This document shows, in pieces, positions 1-12,501 of a stretch of DNA of 64,000 bases. A program made the position numbers and the translations under genes. Each line of letters opens with the position of its first letter. The first letter of the stretch is position 1. The stretch lies in the NCBI GenBank assembly GCA_003993805.1, contig RSEF01000001.1, positions 152,972,383 to 153,036,382 of the forward strand. Reading direction: 5' to 3'. Source of the stretch: Himantopus leucocephalus. Its lineage: Eukaryota > Chordata > Aves > Charadriiformes > Recurvirostridae. Below the pieces are notes generated by a model, which saw nothing but the letters and a program-made list of their open reading frames with translations, did not search any database and was not told where the DNA came from.

Positions 1-289
1 AACTACTTGCACTGGCTAGAATTGCATCAGGAAGGCAAAACTAATCAAGATTCCTATAATAAGTGTAATTCAGGAAGCAATTAAGACACTCTAGCTTTAA
101 GCCACGGTAGAGGCTTGTGCTGTAGCTCAGTGTCTAAGTGCAATGAGGGAAGAGAGGAGTCCCCTACTGCCACTTTGGAGATCTCTCTTTTTCCAGGGGA
201 ACTTGACCTCTGGCATGCTAAAAGGCTGCTCTCGAACAGACCATGAAGTCCTTCTCTGTCTGTGCTGATTTCTCATTCCTCATACATGG

Positions 290-354
290 GATATATTTGT
301 GTGTGTATATATATGGGATATATGTATACATATATACATACATGGGTATATACA
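290..354. repeat. TA/TG-rich simple repeat
   Basis: Alternating purine-pyrimidine DNA built from TATA, TGTG and TACATA words, with locally self-complementary segments such as tatgtatacata. It is a degenerate dinucleotide microsatellite. The short open frames overlapping it on both strands consist largely of Tyr, Ile, Val and Met, as expected from repeat translation. Confidence 0.8.
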
Positions 355-435
355 TAAGCAGTCTGTACATGGTAAGCAGTGTCTTGATGAACCTTCCTTT
401 CAATGTTCCTGGCAGCATGGGCAGCTCTTCTTAGT

Positions 436-480
436 AAAAAAAAAAGAAAAAAAAAGAAAAACAAAGGGGAAAAAAAAAGG
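436..480 (+). repeat. A-rich tract (A9-10 blocks split by G)
   Basis: Runs of nine to ten A separated by single G, C or GGGG, ending in a G-rich step. It is low-complexity DNA. I see no retrotransposed gene body upstream that would make it a poly(A) tail. Confidence 0.75.
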
Positions 481-2752
481 GGAGGTGACTGGAGTGTGGT
501 AAGAAAAGTGGAGTTTAGCAGCTCTTGAGTTCCCATCCTGGTTTTGAGTGCTTTAACTCCATGTCCACACAACAGGGGCTTTGGCACGTTTGGCCTGATC
601 ACATCGCAGGTGATCCTTTCGGGGCCAACAGCTCCCCAGCAGCCACGTGTGACGCTGCGTGGGCCTGGTGCTCTCTCTTCCAAGAACTGCAGAAACCTCC
701 CACGGTTAAACTCCTTCAGCTTTCCTACTGACCTCAGCCAAGCAGTTCCGAGCACATTTTTTTGGCTAATTTTATATAAAAATACATCTTCCTCTCCCAC
801 ACTTCCTGATAGGTGGTAGATGATTATTTTCTTGATATTGTGTTCTCAGAAATGACTGATGAGGTGCACATAGCAGCGAACAAGTTGTGCTGCCTGCAGG
901 GACTTCCGGGAAATTTGGGCTGGCAGGGAGTTCCCGGTGTTCCTGCTCACCTTCAGCAGGTTTGTGTGCAAGGATGAGGGCAGTGAGCGATGAGCTGCTG
1001 TTTGTCAGCACAGGTCGTATGAGTTCAGACGAGAGAGTATTTTTTTGGATCTAGCCTTTGCCTTTAGAGCTTTGGCTGTGAGTGGGGCAAAATAGATGCC
1101 ATTTGAGAGAGGAAAAAATGATGGCGCAGCTTTTTTTTACATAAAGGCTTCACTTATGTACCTGACTTTTACATGAACCCAGGAAGACAAGGGGATGCTC
1201 CTACTGCATCCAGGTTACCTTTCCAACGTGGGAAGTGTAGCACAGAGTACTGAGAGGCTGCTCTCCTGCAGTGTCCCAGTATTGCTGCAGGGCCAGAGAT
1301 GAAGCTCTGAAACAGAAATACTTCAAAGAAAGGTGATGTTGTCTTCAGATGTGAGGTGTTCGAACCAATCCATGTTTGAGAGGAGCTTTGCTGTCTGTGG
1401 AGGCACAGCCTTAAGAGAGATGGAGGAAAAGATCTGGAGAAAGCCAGAGGATACAGCTGAAAAAGAGTAGAATGAAGGGATTAAACTTCAAAAAAATCTG
1501 TAAGAAAAGAAATATTAGTCCCACTCACCCAGCTTTCTTCTAAATTTTAGGGTCCTAGTGGAACTGTCCTCTGAACTTCAGTAACTCCACTGCTCACCAT
1601 AGAGTCACTGGAGAGTGGGAGGAGTCTTTGCAGTTTCCCAGAGGGAGATCTTGTTTGGACGTGTTTAGGCAGACAGGAGCTCACCAAGGGCAAGATTGGA
1701 ATAGGAAAGTGGGAAAAGGCAGAGCAGAAAACAAAAGCAGAAGAGAAATAAGCTGGCTAAGGAACATAACAAGAGGTAGGACAGAGCAATTTCTAACAGA
1801 GAAAGGGATAATGAAATATGAATGATGCAAGATAGGAAGGAGAAAGGAAATCTTCAGGGAGAAGATTGACTGTGGAGAAGGCAGCTGCAGAAGAAAACAG
1901 AATATAATCCCAGCTAAGCAGCTTGAAGAAAATGGGGTAAACAAGCAGAAAACTTCTGTTTGTTTTGAAAGGCTACTTTAGACATTGCTGCCTGGAGAGC
2001 AACACCTTTTGCTTATCACTATTTTAATGCACGAGAGTGAGAGGTTCTGATTATTCCTGACCTCCTGTTTGTCTTGGAGGTAAATTCCTCACATGTTCTG
2101 TTTGCTTGATGCATTTGTAAATGACTATCCTCATCTTCTTAGCATAATCTTTGAAAGGGAAAACTGAAGCAAACATACTCTCTCTGGATCTGTGCCTCTG
2201 AGGCTGAGAGAAAAAATGAAGCTTCAGTGACTAACAATCATTTAATTAAACATGGTAAAGCAAACTACAGCTAAACGCTGGGTCAATTGGGTCTTTTTTC
2301 AAATTTCAGTTTTAGTTCAAAACTGTAATCCTGAGGTCCTCTCCTCCAACTTGCTGCCACGTTAGTCCACCAAAATAGCTAAGAAGGTCCTCAGTCACCT
2401 TTAGTTATATCTCTGCCCACTTTCTGCTCTCAAGCAAGCTGAAGTGCTCAGTACCTTCCTCTCATCTGGTCTAGGTTGAATCCCCTGAACCTGGGAAATG
2501 AGCTTTGCTCTAGAGCAACTCTGCTGGCTGCTACCTCTATAATCAGGGGAAAGAAGTGGCACACAATTCACTTTTAAGAGCACCTATTTCTTTGTCATAG
2601 ACAGAAGGCCTCTAAGGTCAATATCAGATGTCCAGCTCTAAGGCAGGATGACTCTCACTCTAGGTGTTCCTGCCAAGGAGGCAGGCAGGCAGTCTTAGAG
2701 CAGACCTAGTGTATCTTGACAGGACCAAGAAGTATGTGACTATCTGAGAGGG

Positions 2753-2885
2753 ACCAGGCTGCCCAGAGACACTTGGAGCTACTTTAACTTGGGCCAGACA
2801 AAGCCAGAGCAACTTCATCTTGATCAGCCTGCTTTGAGCAGAGGGTTGGATCAGATGACCTGCAGAGGTCCCTTCCAGTCTGAAG
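2753..2885 (+). mobile_element. CR1 LINE 3'-end fragment
   Basis: The plus strand keeps the order of avian CR1 3' ends: an 'aggctgcccagag' block (end of the reverse-transcriptase reading frame), about 80 diverged bases, then the 3'UTR block 'gggttggatcagatgacc' followed by 'agaggtcccttccag'. Known CR1 consensuses have gggttggactagatgac and aggtcccttccaac at this place. The usual terminal octamer-like repeats are not visible, so the last bases are lost or eroded. It is a typical 5'-truncated, inactive copy. Family assignment is from recognition of the motif series, not from a search. Confidence 0.85.
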
Positions 2886-2946
2886 TGCCCTCTGAGACCC
2901 TTAAGTCCACGTGTCTTTGCAGAGTACCCTGATGGCAAACTTTGTT

Positions 2947-2990
2947 GGAGAGGAGAGGGGAGGGGAGGGGGGGAAGGGAGGGGAGGGGAG
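2947..2990 (+). repeat. GGGGA repeat; candidate G-quadruplex
   Basis: Six G-runs on the plus strand (2957-2960, 2962-2965, 2967-2973, 2976-2978, 2980-2983, 2985-2988) are separated by one or two A. Four or more runs of at least three G with one-base loops is the classic pattern of a very stable parallel G-quadruplex. The tract lies about 60 bases past the end of the CR1 fragment. Its purine-only content also makes it a simple pentanucleotide-like repeat. Confidence 0.75.
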
Positions 2991-3452
2991 TTGGGCAGGT
3001 TGCAGCTGAAGACAGAGAACTGAAATCAAACTTCTGTGGGTCAGGGAAATCGTGGCTTGGGTTCCACTCATTCAAGAAAAGAAATCCTAGATTCTATCTT
3101 GTCACAACTCTTTTTGTACCCTATTTTCAATTGGTCATTAAGTTTGAAGCAAGGAGGGGAAAAGTATGCTAATATCAGTCAAAACCTAGCCCATGGTTCT
3201 TGAACTTTGTGTTAATAATACAACAGGAGATTTGTCCTGCTTAAGCTTTAGTCTAGGTGAGATATCAAGGCTCTAAGGACTGCAGCATTATAAAAATAAG
3301 ATTAGCCTTGAACCGCAGCCACCACATAAAAGAAATCTAGCTGAAATCTATCAGTATGCCTTTCTCAGCCTTTTGAAGTAAAGGGTATCAGCATTTAACC
3401 TTCAGGCAGTCTTCTGGGCATATCTGGGATAGAGACAACTCAACTCAGAGCT

Positions 3453-3742
3453 GAATAAGGTACCTGAGAGATGAGGCTTANAAAATAAGGTACCTGAGAG
3501 TTGAGGCTTAACATTTCTCTCATGCAAACTTTTAGACAGCTCCTGTCTCAAACAAACTGGCTTTTTTTGGATCCCTTTTTATGGTACCAAATTTTCCCCA
3601 TGACAGAGCCTTNGAATAAGGTACCTGAGAGATGAGGCTTAACATTTCTCTCATGCAAACTTTTAGACAGTTCCTGTCTCAAACAAACTGTTTTTGTGGG
3701 ATCCCTTTTTATGGTACCAAATTTTCCCCATGACAGAGCCTT
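3453..3742 (+). repeat. assembly duplication, three partial copies around two single N
   Basis: A unit beginning 'aataaggtacctgagag' occurs as a 28-base stub (3453-3480), then n at 3481, a 131-base copy (3482-3612), n at 3613, and a 129-base copy (3614-3742). After the last copy unique sequence resumes. The two long copies differ at a handful of sites, for example cagctcctg versus cagttcctg and the T/G run before ggatccc. Repeat boundaries coinciding exactly with lone N characters indicate overlapping contig ends or two haplotypes placed in series. A true tandem array is unlikely. Confidence 0.85.
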
Positions 3743-3905
3743 ACTCAGAGTCCTGGATTCAACTCTGGAGGACCGAGGGCCTCAAAACTGACCATGAAGC
3801 ACCAGGGTCTTTGATCAGACTTAGGCCTGGGAGCCTGACTCCATGTTCTCCATCCAAAAACAGAGACGTACCTCAGAGGTTTCTGTTAGTCCTCTCCTCG
3901 TGGAA

Positions 3906-4005
3906 NNNNNNNNNNNNNNNNNNNNNNNNNNNNNNNNNNNNNNNNNNNNNNNNNNNNNNNNNNNNNNNNNNNNNNNNNNNNNNNNNNNNNNNNNNNNNNN
4001 NNNNN
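3906..4005. other. assembly gap of 100 N
   Basis: One hundred consecutive N, the conventional length for a gap of unknown size. Open frames that cross it are meaningless. It lies only 160 bases from the duplicated contig ends at 3453-3742, so this region was poorly resolved in the assembly. Confidence 0.98.
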
Positions 4006-7000
4006 ACACAGTCTTATAAATTTTATGAGCAGAATCAGATCCTTCCTCTTCTGCAACAAGGGAAAAATCCAAATTTCTTCAGAAAGAATCTTTGATGATT
4101 AAAGGGTTGTTGGCAATAGAGCCACAGAGGCTAATTATGAATTCTCTGTTGCACTTCTCGCCGCTCTCTTGCATAGCCGGCCGGCATCATGTAAAGACTG
4201 TAATATTCTAGATCAGGAAGGAAGGAAGGAAAAGATTTAAGGCTGGGGTTTGACCTGTCTTGTCAGTTTATAAGCGGCAAGTCCTGCCATGGAAGTGGAT
4301 GGAGTTATGCCAATGCACAATCTGTTACTGTGATACTTTTTTATGTTTATTTCATAGACATGAGCCACAGAACATACATCCTGAATGACACAAAACATTT
4401 AATAGTTCTTTAATAATGAATGTCTATGAGTGCCATACGTAGGCTTCTGGATATCTGCAAGCTTATCTTTTTCTTCCTTCTCACAGTCATGGAAAGTGTT
4501 TGTATAAGTAAATGTCATAAAAGTGCACAGTTATCTTCCCTATAGACATACTGATTTTGCAGGAAGATACCTATGGCATGTTTCAGGCTATGTGTTAATC
4601 ATTCTGTGCCTAAAAGACAACAGATCCTTCTAACTCTCCAGCAGGTTTGATGCTCAAAAAAGAGTTTTTTGTTCTATTACAGCCATGTGTGACAGTAGGA
4701 CTTTCTATTCTGAAGCTCTTCAAAAAGGCATATTGCTATGTTGCTTCTCATTTATAAATTCATAGCACAGACATAAGGGATGAGCCTGGATGAAATACGT
4801 GCCCACAATGGGAGCATTCTTGCATAGCAACAATAGGCTTGTGAAAGAGCTGAGCTGCGTTAAAGGTCCAATCTCATGAGAATAGCAACCTTCAGCCTTT
4901 GAGAAACGGTGGTCTATTCAGGGTTTCTTTTCTAAACCTGTTTCCCCTTTTATGCATGTTCACAAACATACTGGTATTGCCTCAGAAATAAAATGCCTAG
5001 AGAGTGCAGGGTGTTCTTTCATTATCAGAAGAAAGGCTGAACACCTATTTCCGTGTGGATGCCAAACAACAAGGACAGCTGTGTCTGTATTCCAGTCATG
5101 TTTCCTTATTGTCTGTGCCGTCCTGCCCACCTCCAGAGCACGGGAAACTGCTTAGGGGGATGTAATTCTGTTTAAAAGTCTGTCACTGTGAATTACCGAG
5201 GGGAAGAGGCAAATCACAGGGTAGCATAGCAGTACTTTGGTGCCAAAAAAATCCCAGACCTTTGTAGTGTTAGGAAATAATTTGCAGTGAATATCCAAGT
5301 TCCCCTATATCATTTTCTTGAGGCTAGAAACATGCTAACGTCTTCTATATAGAGAAGCACAGACTGCACATTAAAGGCACATTCGGAAAGAGAAGCCGGC
5401 ACTTCTAATTTCTACTACTGCCAAATTTTAGTCCTTAGACCCTGTGTGTAAACAACTGCCTCACATTTGACATGATCAGGTCTACCTATTTTTGTAAGGT
5501 TTCCTCCGGTGATACAGTAGCTGCATTTGCAGTTTCTTTGCCCCACGTTTTTTTCATCCTGTTTCAAAAATTGCATAACTATGTTGTCTTCAAGAAACAG
5601 GATGTTTATAATATAAAAGCAGATGAGCCTGGGGTGCTTTGGGAGACTGTAGGTCACATTTAAAATAACTTGCATGTAAAATTATTCAGCAAAAAGTAGT
5701 AGCCTGAAGTGAGTCACTGGTTCAGCTACTCTCTAGTGCTGTTAAGCAGCCAAGAAGAAATTGTTGCCAGTCCTTTTAGAATTGTCATTGATCCTTGAAA
5801 CGAGACCATTCCTGCTTGTATTTTCAAAAATTTTATTCAGGAAGGTTGTCCCTAAGGAAAAGCAGAAAGCCAATGCATCAACAGAATTGTGTGCTAATCC
5901 TCAGAGCAGGCCAGGGGCGGGATGGAAGTCAAGAATACAAAATTAGGGATACACCTTATGCTGGCTCTCTGCACAGCAGCAGAATTCATTTCTACAGAAG
6001 CCTTAGAAGGGCAAAAAGACCCAAAAAACTACCCCCTCTCTCATTAACTGAATAATGATTAGAATTGAGAGTCAATTCAAGCCAGTAGAAAGATTGCCCA
6101 GAAAATGCAAATGCTGATGGTCTAATCAGACAGACAGACAAACTCACAGATCACTCATGGCCATTAGAATCCCTAAAACTTTTGAAAAACAATCTCCAAA
6201 CTCATTAAAGAGAAATCTACTTTTTTTAGGTAAGGTAAGTAATGGTAGCAGTACCATCACCCGTTTGCAAGAGTCACAATATCACTTAGAAGGAGAATCT
6301 CCCATTTCAAGTAAACTGGTTCGACATTATGTGAATTAATTTTTAGAAACAGACAGGATGGACACAATAATTTACTTCTTCCTTTTAAGTGTAAGCATTT
6401 AATTTGAAGGAAGTTCTTTGTCTCCATGTAATAAAAGTGACTGCTCCCTCCTAATATTCAACAGAACTTAAATTGGATTGATATTAAATGATTAAATTTG
6501 CCGGGGAAAGGGTTGCCCTTGAATTGCCTGCTGGGAGTCTTTCTAAAGACTCGTGTTTTGCCCTTCTTACGTCCTTTATGTCCAATCTGGAAAAAATCCC
6601 ACCCTCTTTTACTGTGAAATTTACAAATTAAACAACTTTACTACAATGCATGCAGTGCCTGGCTGAATAGGGCTCTGATTAGCTGGCTGTGTCTGGGCTC
6701 ACCACTACAGCACAAAGAAAAGAAGATAGTTTAAAAAAATCTGCTTCTCACACCACTTGAATAGAAGAAAAAAAAATGGTAAAAAATGGTCTTCCTAAAA
6801 ATTGTAAAAAATTCCATGAAGAGAACATTTTTCATTCCCTTAATTTTTTTTAAGCCATTTCATTTTTCCATCCAAAAGTTGATTTATTCTTTTTTTTGTT
6901 CTGAATGCTCTTTGTTCAAGCATAAGGAAAGAAGGCAGGGATTTGGTGTGGGAGGGTCTTTTTTAACAGTTTTTTAAAATTACCTTTCTCATGTTTCTTC

Positions 7001-9172
7001 ATGCTTTTTCACGTTTCTGTTTTTGAATTTTGCTTTCTTGAAGGGAGTAAATGCAGAAAGAGAGAACTCTTTTATATATTTACAAAACATTTAAAATATG
7101 TTTTAAGATTTGAATTTTTAAAAACAGAAACAAGAAATAACATTAAAAAAAAAAAAAAAAGTGCAGCTCTATTTAAAATAAACCCACCTTTACAAATGCA
7201 CTGACAGGAGTGAACCATCCTCTCATGAGCCCTCCACAGTAACATTTGCTATACTTGAAACCACCTGGGAATGTTTTTTTGCTCTTCTTCAGGTGCTTAC
7301 AGAAATCACTTTTCTTAATTCCATAGCTGTGACTTGTCTTTGTCATTTCAGTTTTCCATTTTAGTTGCTTTTAGTGATTTTATATAAATCAGCAACTTCA
7401 CGGTTTTCAGTGAAATCAATACTATCCACAACAGTTAAGCATCTACTGCAGTTCTTTGATAGGCACTTTTAATAGTGTTTTATGTTTTAACATGTTTTGA
7501 GCAATATCCAAAATGCTTTTTCGGGGCTGGTTGAAGATAAGAAGCTTTATAAATAACTTTATAGTAATGTTGCATAGAATTGAAAAACATTAGGCACAAG
7601 AAAGGCTGAAAGAGAAAATTATTTTGATTTGTGACTTGAAAAATTATTTCAGGCCTCTGGAAGCAGAAATTATTCTGCATCTCAGAAACAGACTGCAGCA
7701 TTTGGAGAAAAGCACAAGATTGCAGTCTAATTATAAAGGACTCTGCTTGTACCATTTTCCCCATTTCTTTCCATCAAAATCATTAAACTAAATTTATCTA
7801 GCATTGTGCCATTTCGTCTTGTTAAAATCTATGTCGAGAGAACAAGCAAGAGAATGAAGCCGTTTGCTCCCGTGCCTTATAAAAGACGTTTCTACAGGAT
7901 TTCGTGTGATGCAGAAGTCTCTGCCTTACCGGCGAGTGACTGCAGTCTTCTGCGTGGCTGCAAACCACAGCAGCGCTGACCAAGAGAGACCATGAACTGC
8001 TGGCGTCTAGTCTGTGGGACACAGATGTGCCCATGCTCTACCAAAGGCTCAACAGTTGTATCATGCAGGCAGGAGAGTGGCAGGTGCCCTCCTGGGGCTG
8101 GCCCGGTGCTCTCAGGGGAGCCAGGATGGAGGGCACTGCGCAGTAGCAGCTTTCTGGAGGGGAAGGTGTCACCAGGCTCTCCCCGTGAACCTGAAATGTC
8201 CTACAGTAACATTGGGGGGAAAGTGGGCAGCACAGGAGGTAATGTAAAACTGAAGGCAAGGAGATATTTTACTTCTGGACCTTTCTCCTGTCTCTTTAGG
8301 CTGTACAGAGACACGGCCACCCAAAGGTATAGGGAAGGAGCTGCCTTGGACCTCCAGGGCACCCTCTGCCGCAGGGGGGTGCGAGCCTGGGGAACAGAGT
8401 GTCCTGGTCAAGCGCTGTCGTCTCTAGACTACTGTGGGAGAGGCAACTGTGGTTACTGTTCACATCCAGCCTTTCACGGAGTCAGCCGCGTGTCAACAAT
8501 TCTCCTTTCTGCTCTCCTGTCCCAAAACCCCAGTAGTCAAAGAGACTGATTAGGAGAAGAGGTCACAAATTTGCAGTTTCTCACAGATGCTCACCTCAGG
8601 TTGGCAGGGAAGCACTGATGTCCAGAAGACAGGCCCGTCCCCTCCCTCCACACCGGGTGACTTTGGTTACAAATTCCCTTCTTAAGGCCCTGTTGGAGGC
8701 TTCAAGGTCTCCTTCTTGACCCAGCACGAGTGGCATTGGTTGCTTATTTCCATGCTGGGCACTGTAAGGCTAAAACACCTTTTCTATTTGCACCATCCCT
8801 CTGGCCACATCAGGCTGATCCCCAGTTGCCTGTAGGATCCCCACTCTTTGGCTGCCTGTACAACCAGCCGCCTGTCCTCTCCTTTACAGCTATAAAGCAC
8901 ACCAGTAGCTCTGGAATTTTTACAAGGTTAAATATGTCCACCGAGACAGTCTTTTAAACTACAGGCATTTTATATTTAATCATCATGTTTAAATATCTTT
9001 AAGCCACCCATGAGCACAGATTTTTCGTTACATTTTCAATGGGCTAATAACCGTTCTGAGCCTGTGCCCTACTTGTGCATATTTTGCCAACCAAAATGCC
9101 AACTGGCACTATTTGGTCATTTTCAAATGCAAAGGCAGATGTCTGCTCTTGTAAGCAACATGGCCAGGAAGG

Positions 9173-9212
9173 TTTTTTTTTTTTTGGCGGGGGCAGGTGG
9201 GGGTGGGGGTGT
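9173..9212 (+). repeat. T13 run followed by G-rich GGGGGT tract
   Basis: Thirteen T are followed by three five-G runs (9189-9193, 9199-9203, 9205-9209) with short spacers and a further GG. This is low-complexity sequence. A two-layer quadruplex is possible, but the fourth run has only two G, so it is weaker than the tract at 2947-2990. Confidence 0.6.
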
Positions 9213-11029
9213 GTGCGTAACCATCCTTTTTCACTGATACAGGAGTACTTTACTGAAATGAAGTTTGGCTCCCCAGCTCTCATGAGCTCCCTTTCATAAG
9301 ACAGCAAAGAGATTCCTCATGAAAGACACCAAGCCTATGTAACTATAGAAGAAAGATGCTGGGATTTCATTTTTGCTTTTTCATTTGGCCTGCCAGCGTG
9401 GATATTTTTGTCCATTCTCCTGTCACCAAAGAAGCTTGTACTGAGTGCTCTGTACGGGGCTTGACTATTATTGTACTATTTAATTGCCATTTGATTGATA
9501 GTCATAGCACATATTTATTCTTTCTGTCTGAAAGAACTTTTAACAATTGCTCCATGAGATCCTTTTCTGTAAAGCATCTCGGCACGTCTGAGCTCAGCGT
9601 CCCCAGTTTGTTTCCCCTCTGCGCTGGCAGCATTCAGTGGCTCTGGGCTCTTGGGGAACATGAGGGATATGAGCCCTTTGTCCTCAACAGTGGGAATGGG
9701 GACCATCATCCGGGAATTCACAGGTCTGCCAGAGCAGCCTGTAGATATTCCTTCAGCCACATGGGACGGGGCTTCCCTGTCCTGTGATCCCAGCTCCTGA
9801 GACGTGGTCCTGTTCCCACCCACTCGTCCTCCCCCTCCACATCAAACTTTGCTTCTTTTCCAGCAGCTTTCCATTGCCTCAATTTCACAGCTTCTCCCCT
9901 CTTACTGCAAGTCCTTTGCCCACAAACAAGGCTGACAGAGGTCACACAGCCTCTAAAGCCAACACAGAGCTTTAGTCAGACCATAGCTAAGATTTTGTAT
10001 TACATATATTAAATAAAACATACACATAGATGTATGTTTATTTGTCATATTACCTTGACATATGCAAAATAAGCCAAAGGGCCCACAGGTACCCTTTTCT
10101 GTAGCCATTATTCTTCAATTTTCCTTATCCCGCTCCCATCCATCATAAGCAAACACGAATTATAAACTCTTTGGGACAAAGAGTGCTTCATTTTATTTGC
10201 CTATTAGCAAAAGCAGTCTTCTGCATGAGGAACGATAAATAATAATTACATTTTTCTTATTTGAGCGAGCAATGGAGGTGTTTTGGTTTTTTTTCTTTTT
10301 CTTCAGAATACAAACAATCAGGTAAAAAAAAAAAGCATCCTTTGCTTCCTGTAATGCCTCTGGAGAGCTCCTTTCAGGATTAATTTCAAGTCTCTAAATA
10401 GAGGGTGTTTTTCTTTACCACTTCAAGAAAAAAAGATTATTGTCATAAAGGGATCACTCCTCTGCAATTAGAAAAACATATTTTAAAGAGTAAACATATT
10501 TAAAAAAATCCTGTTGTGAGTGGAATTGAAGATAAGTTAATCATCTTGTATTCTCTGTCTTTCCTGCCTTGTTCTAAGAACTTCATCTCCCTCTAGATTA
10601 ATAACAAGACAAGAGTTAGACATGAGATAATTTACCACATCATTTATTTATACATTTTAATGAAGGAAAGATCATAGAAGCATAACAGAGCTGAAGTTTG
10701 TTGTCAGCTGGGTTGGGATATGTACATAAATTCCAGGAACAACTTAGTCAGTACCAACACTATTTTAATTTTAAATGGAAATTATGCAGCTAACAAGTCA
10801 TATCCTGTCTTCTCACTGCTGTTGATCTGCAAAGCAAGAATCCTAGAGGGCATAATGGGAGATCTCACAAAAAATACTTCTGAGAAATAAAATCTGACGT
10901 GTGCTTCTCCTGCTTAGTTTTAACTGCACTGCTGCAGTAGCGTAAAAAAAATTGAAAGCCAATTTATTATGCCTTGAAGATTGCATTTTCTTATTTTGCA
11001 ATCAAATAGCACTGACCTTAATCTTGATT

Positions 11030-11110
11030 GATACCAAGTCATTGATATCAATTGGTGAACTGCATTGATAACAATGAATTGATGAATTGATAACAATTCA
11101 TTGGAGACAT
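11030..11110. repeat. degenerate ATTGAT repeat with inverted arms
   Basis: The words attgat, attgata and aattgatga recur about seven times in 80 bases. A perfect 9-base inverted pair (caatgaatt at 11072-11080, aattcattg at 11095-11103) surrounds a 14-base loop. A second small palindrome, ttgatatcaa, lies just upstream. It is most simply a decayed hexanucleotide repeat in which unit variants are complementary to each other. Confidence 0.5.
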
Positions 11111-12501
11111 CATCATTTAAGTATTTGATTACACACTTGACAGCAACAGCACCAGTTTGGAGGAAAATTGCCTTGATCCACAGCTGCCTTTGCAAAGTTT
11201 ATCTATAAGGATGGGTTGGTTTTTTTAAATGCTTATAGATATTTACTCTACAGAACCAGAGTGAAAGATGCAGGAGCCAGGTATCCACGAGCAGATGAGA
11301 TGAGAGATGCAGATCTTGGAAATATGTTGCACAGTCCAGTCATGGAGGGGTAAAACAAGGAAACGCAGATATCCTGCCTCCTGCTTCCATCATTGCTTCT
11401 CTGGTTTACAATAAACAGACACAAAAAAAGAAAAAAAATCTGTTGGAGGGTTTGGAATAGAGAGTAAGCGAGCACCCAAACCACTGGGCTGGGAGTCATC
11501 TCTTCCTTGTGTGGTTGGAGGAGCCTTGGATCCTTCTCTGCAGGACAAAGAAGCCCAGAAAAGCACACAGCCTTCTGATATGGAAGCTCTCCTGGCAGGA
11601 GGTCAGTATGGGCTGGAAACCACTTGGGATGGGGTGGGAACTGCTCCGAGGCATTTTGTAAGACTGCTGTGTTAAGACACAGAACAGGTGGGGGATGAGT
11701 CATCCTCTTTCCCTTTGCATCAATAGGCATACCTGTAGCTGTACTGGATGCAGACCCACTGTGGGGACATGTTTTGGGATGCTTACGGGACTAATCCTTC
11801 CAGGATTACAGGATGGAGGAATGCCTGCTTTCTGTATTGCAATTAAGTTTAGGCATGGACCTGGTGTTGAGATGCCCAATCCCATAAAAAATGGGGCATT
11901 TATGGACATGTAACAAGACATAACTCTGAAACACACAAGGTGCCTCCAGGGTTACCTGATGTTTTTCAAGATCACAAGTTTGGATGGCACTGTGCATCTC
12001 GTCTCTGCATTCCAATGTTCAAGGGAGCGCAACGGAGCCAGCCAAGATGTCTGTACCTAAGTGTAGACATGCCCTTGTGTACCTGGGGAATGAAAAACCT
12101 ACAGATAAGCAGCATCAGAGAAAGTTTCAGAGACTTTACAGCCACATGGTTTGGTGCCTATGCTCTCCTGTGCAGAACATTAAACACCTTGTGAAGTGTT
12201 TAGTGAGGGCCTTTTTTTTTTCAGAGACCCTGATGCGAAATAGTTCCCCTTTAAGTTTTTGCCTTTTCCTTTTGATTCCCTCAGGGACCCTCTTCTGTGA
12301 CAAGTTACTGCTCGTGGTAAGATAAGGTGTAAATGAAAGCAATATACTATTCCAGACTTGTAAGTCCAATAATAGATAATTCTATCTAGTCTTTGTTTTC
12401 CCAGCAAGGAGGCAAAGATTAATTCATCTTTTTGGCTAGTTCCTTAGTTAGCATTTCTATTTTCTTATTAGTAACCAAATCAAATTTTTTTTGTTATTCA
12501 G

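Larger units (their letters stand above)
1..2752. other. gene-free unique sequence
   Basis: I see no gene here. Apart from the two simple tracts listed separately, the sequence is unique. About 1690-1930 the plus strand is strongly purine-rich (many GAA, AGA and GGA words), which explains the long T/C-rich open frame on the opposite strand without any coding signal. No splice-bounded open stretch, RNA gene or recognisable transposon was found. Confidence 0.6.
4006..12501. other. gene-free unique sequence
   Basis: No recognisable gene. Small low-complexity items occur: GGAA steps near 4214-4231, an A17 run ending at 7160, and a T-run with G-runs at 9173-9212 (listed separately). The GC-richer part around 7990-8550 holds the longest plus-strand open frame (185 codons), which has no recognisable domain and no good splice structure. 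At 7929 a minus-strand sequence resembles a strong 5' splice site (cg followed by gtaaggcag), but no partner acceptor or conserved peptide supports it. Confidence 0.55.

Noticed and set aside
3694..4095. 133-codon frame on plus and 83-codon frame on minus
   Set aside because: About 34 codons of each are the 100-N gap.
7992..8549. 185-codon plus-strand frame
   Set aside because: GC-rich patch, peptide rich in Gly, Ser, Arg and Cys without a domain. Open frames overlap it on the other strand, as expected by chance.
9925..9960. aggtcacacag string resembling a MIR SINE core
   Set aside because: Only about a dozen matching bases; the rest of the MIR core is absent.
11248..11730. 160-codon minus-strand frame
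   Set aside because: No recognisable family, no splice or promoter signals.
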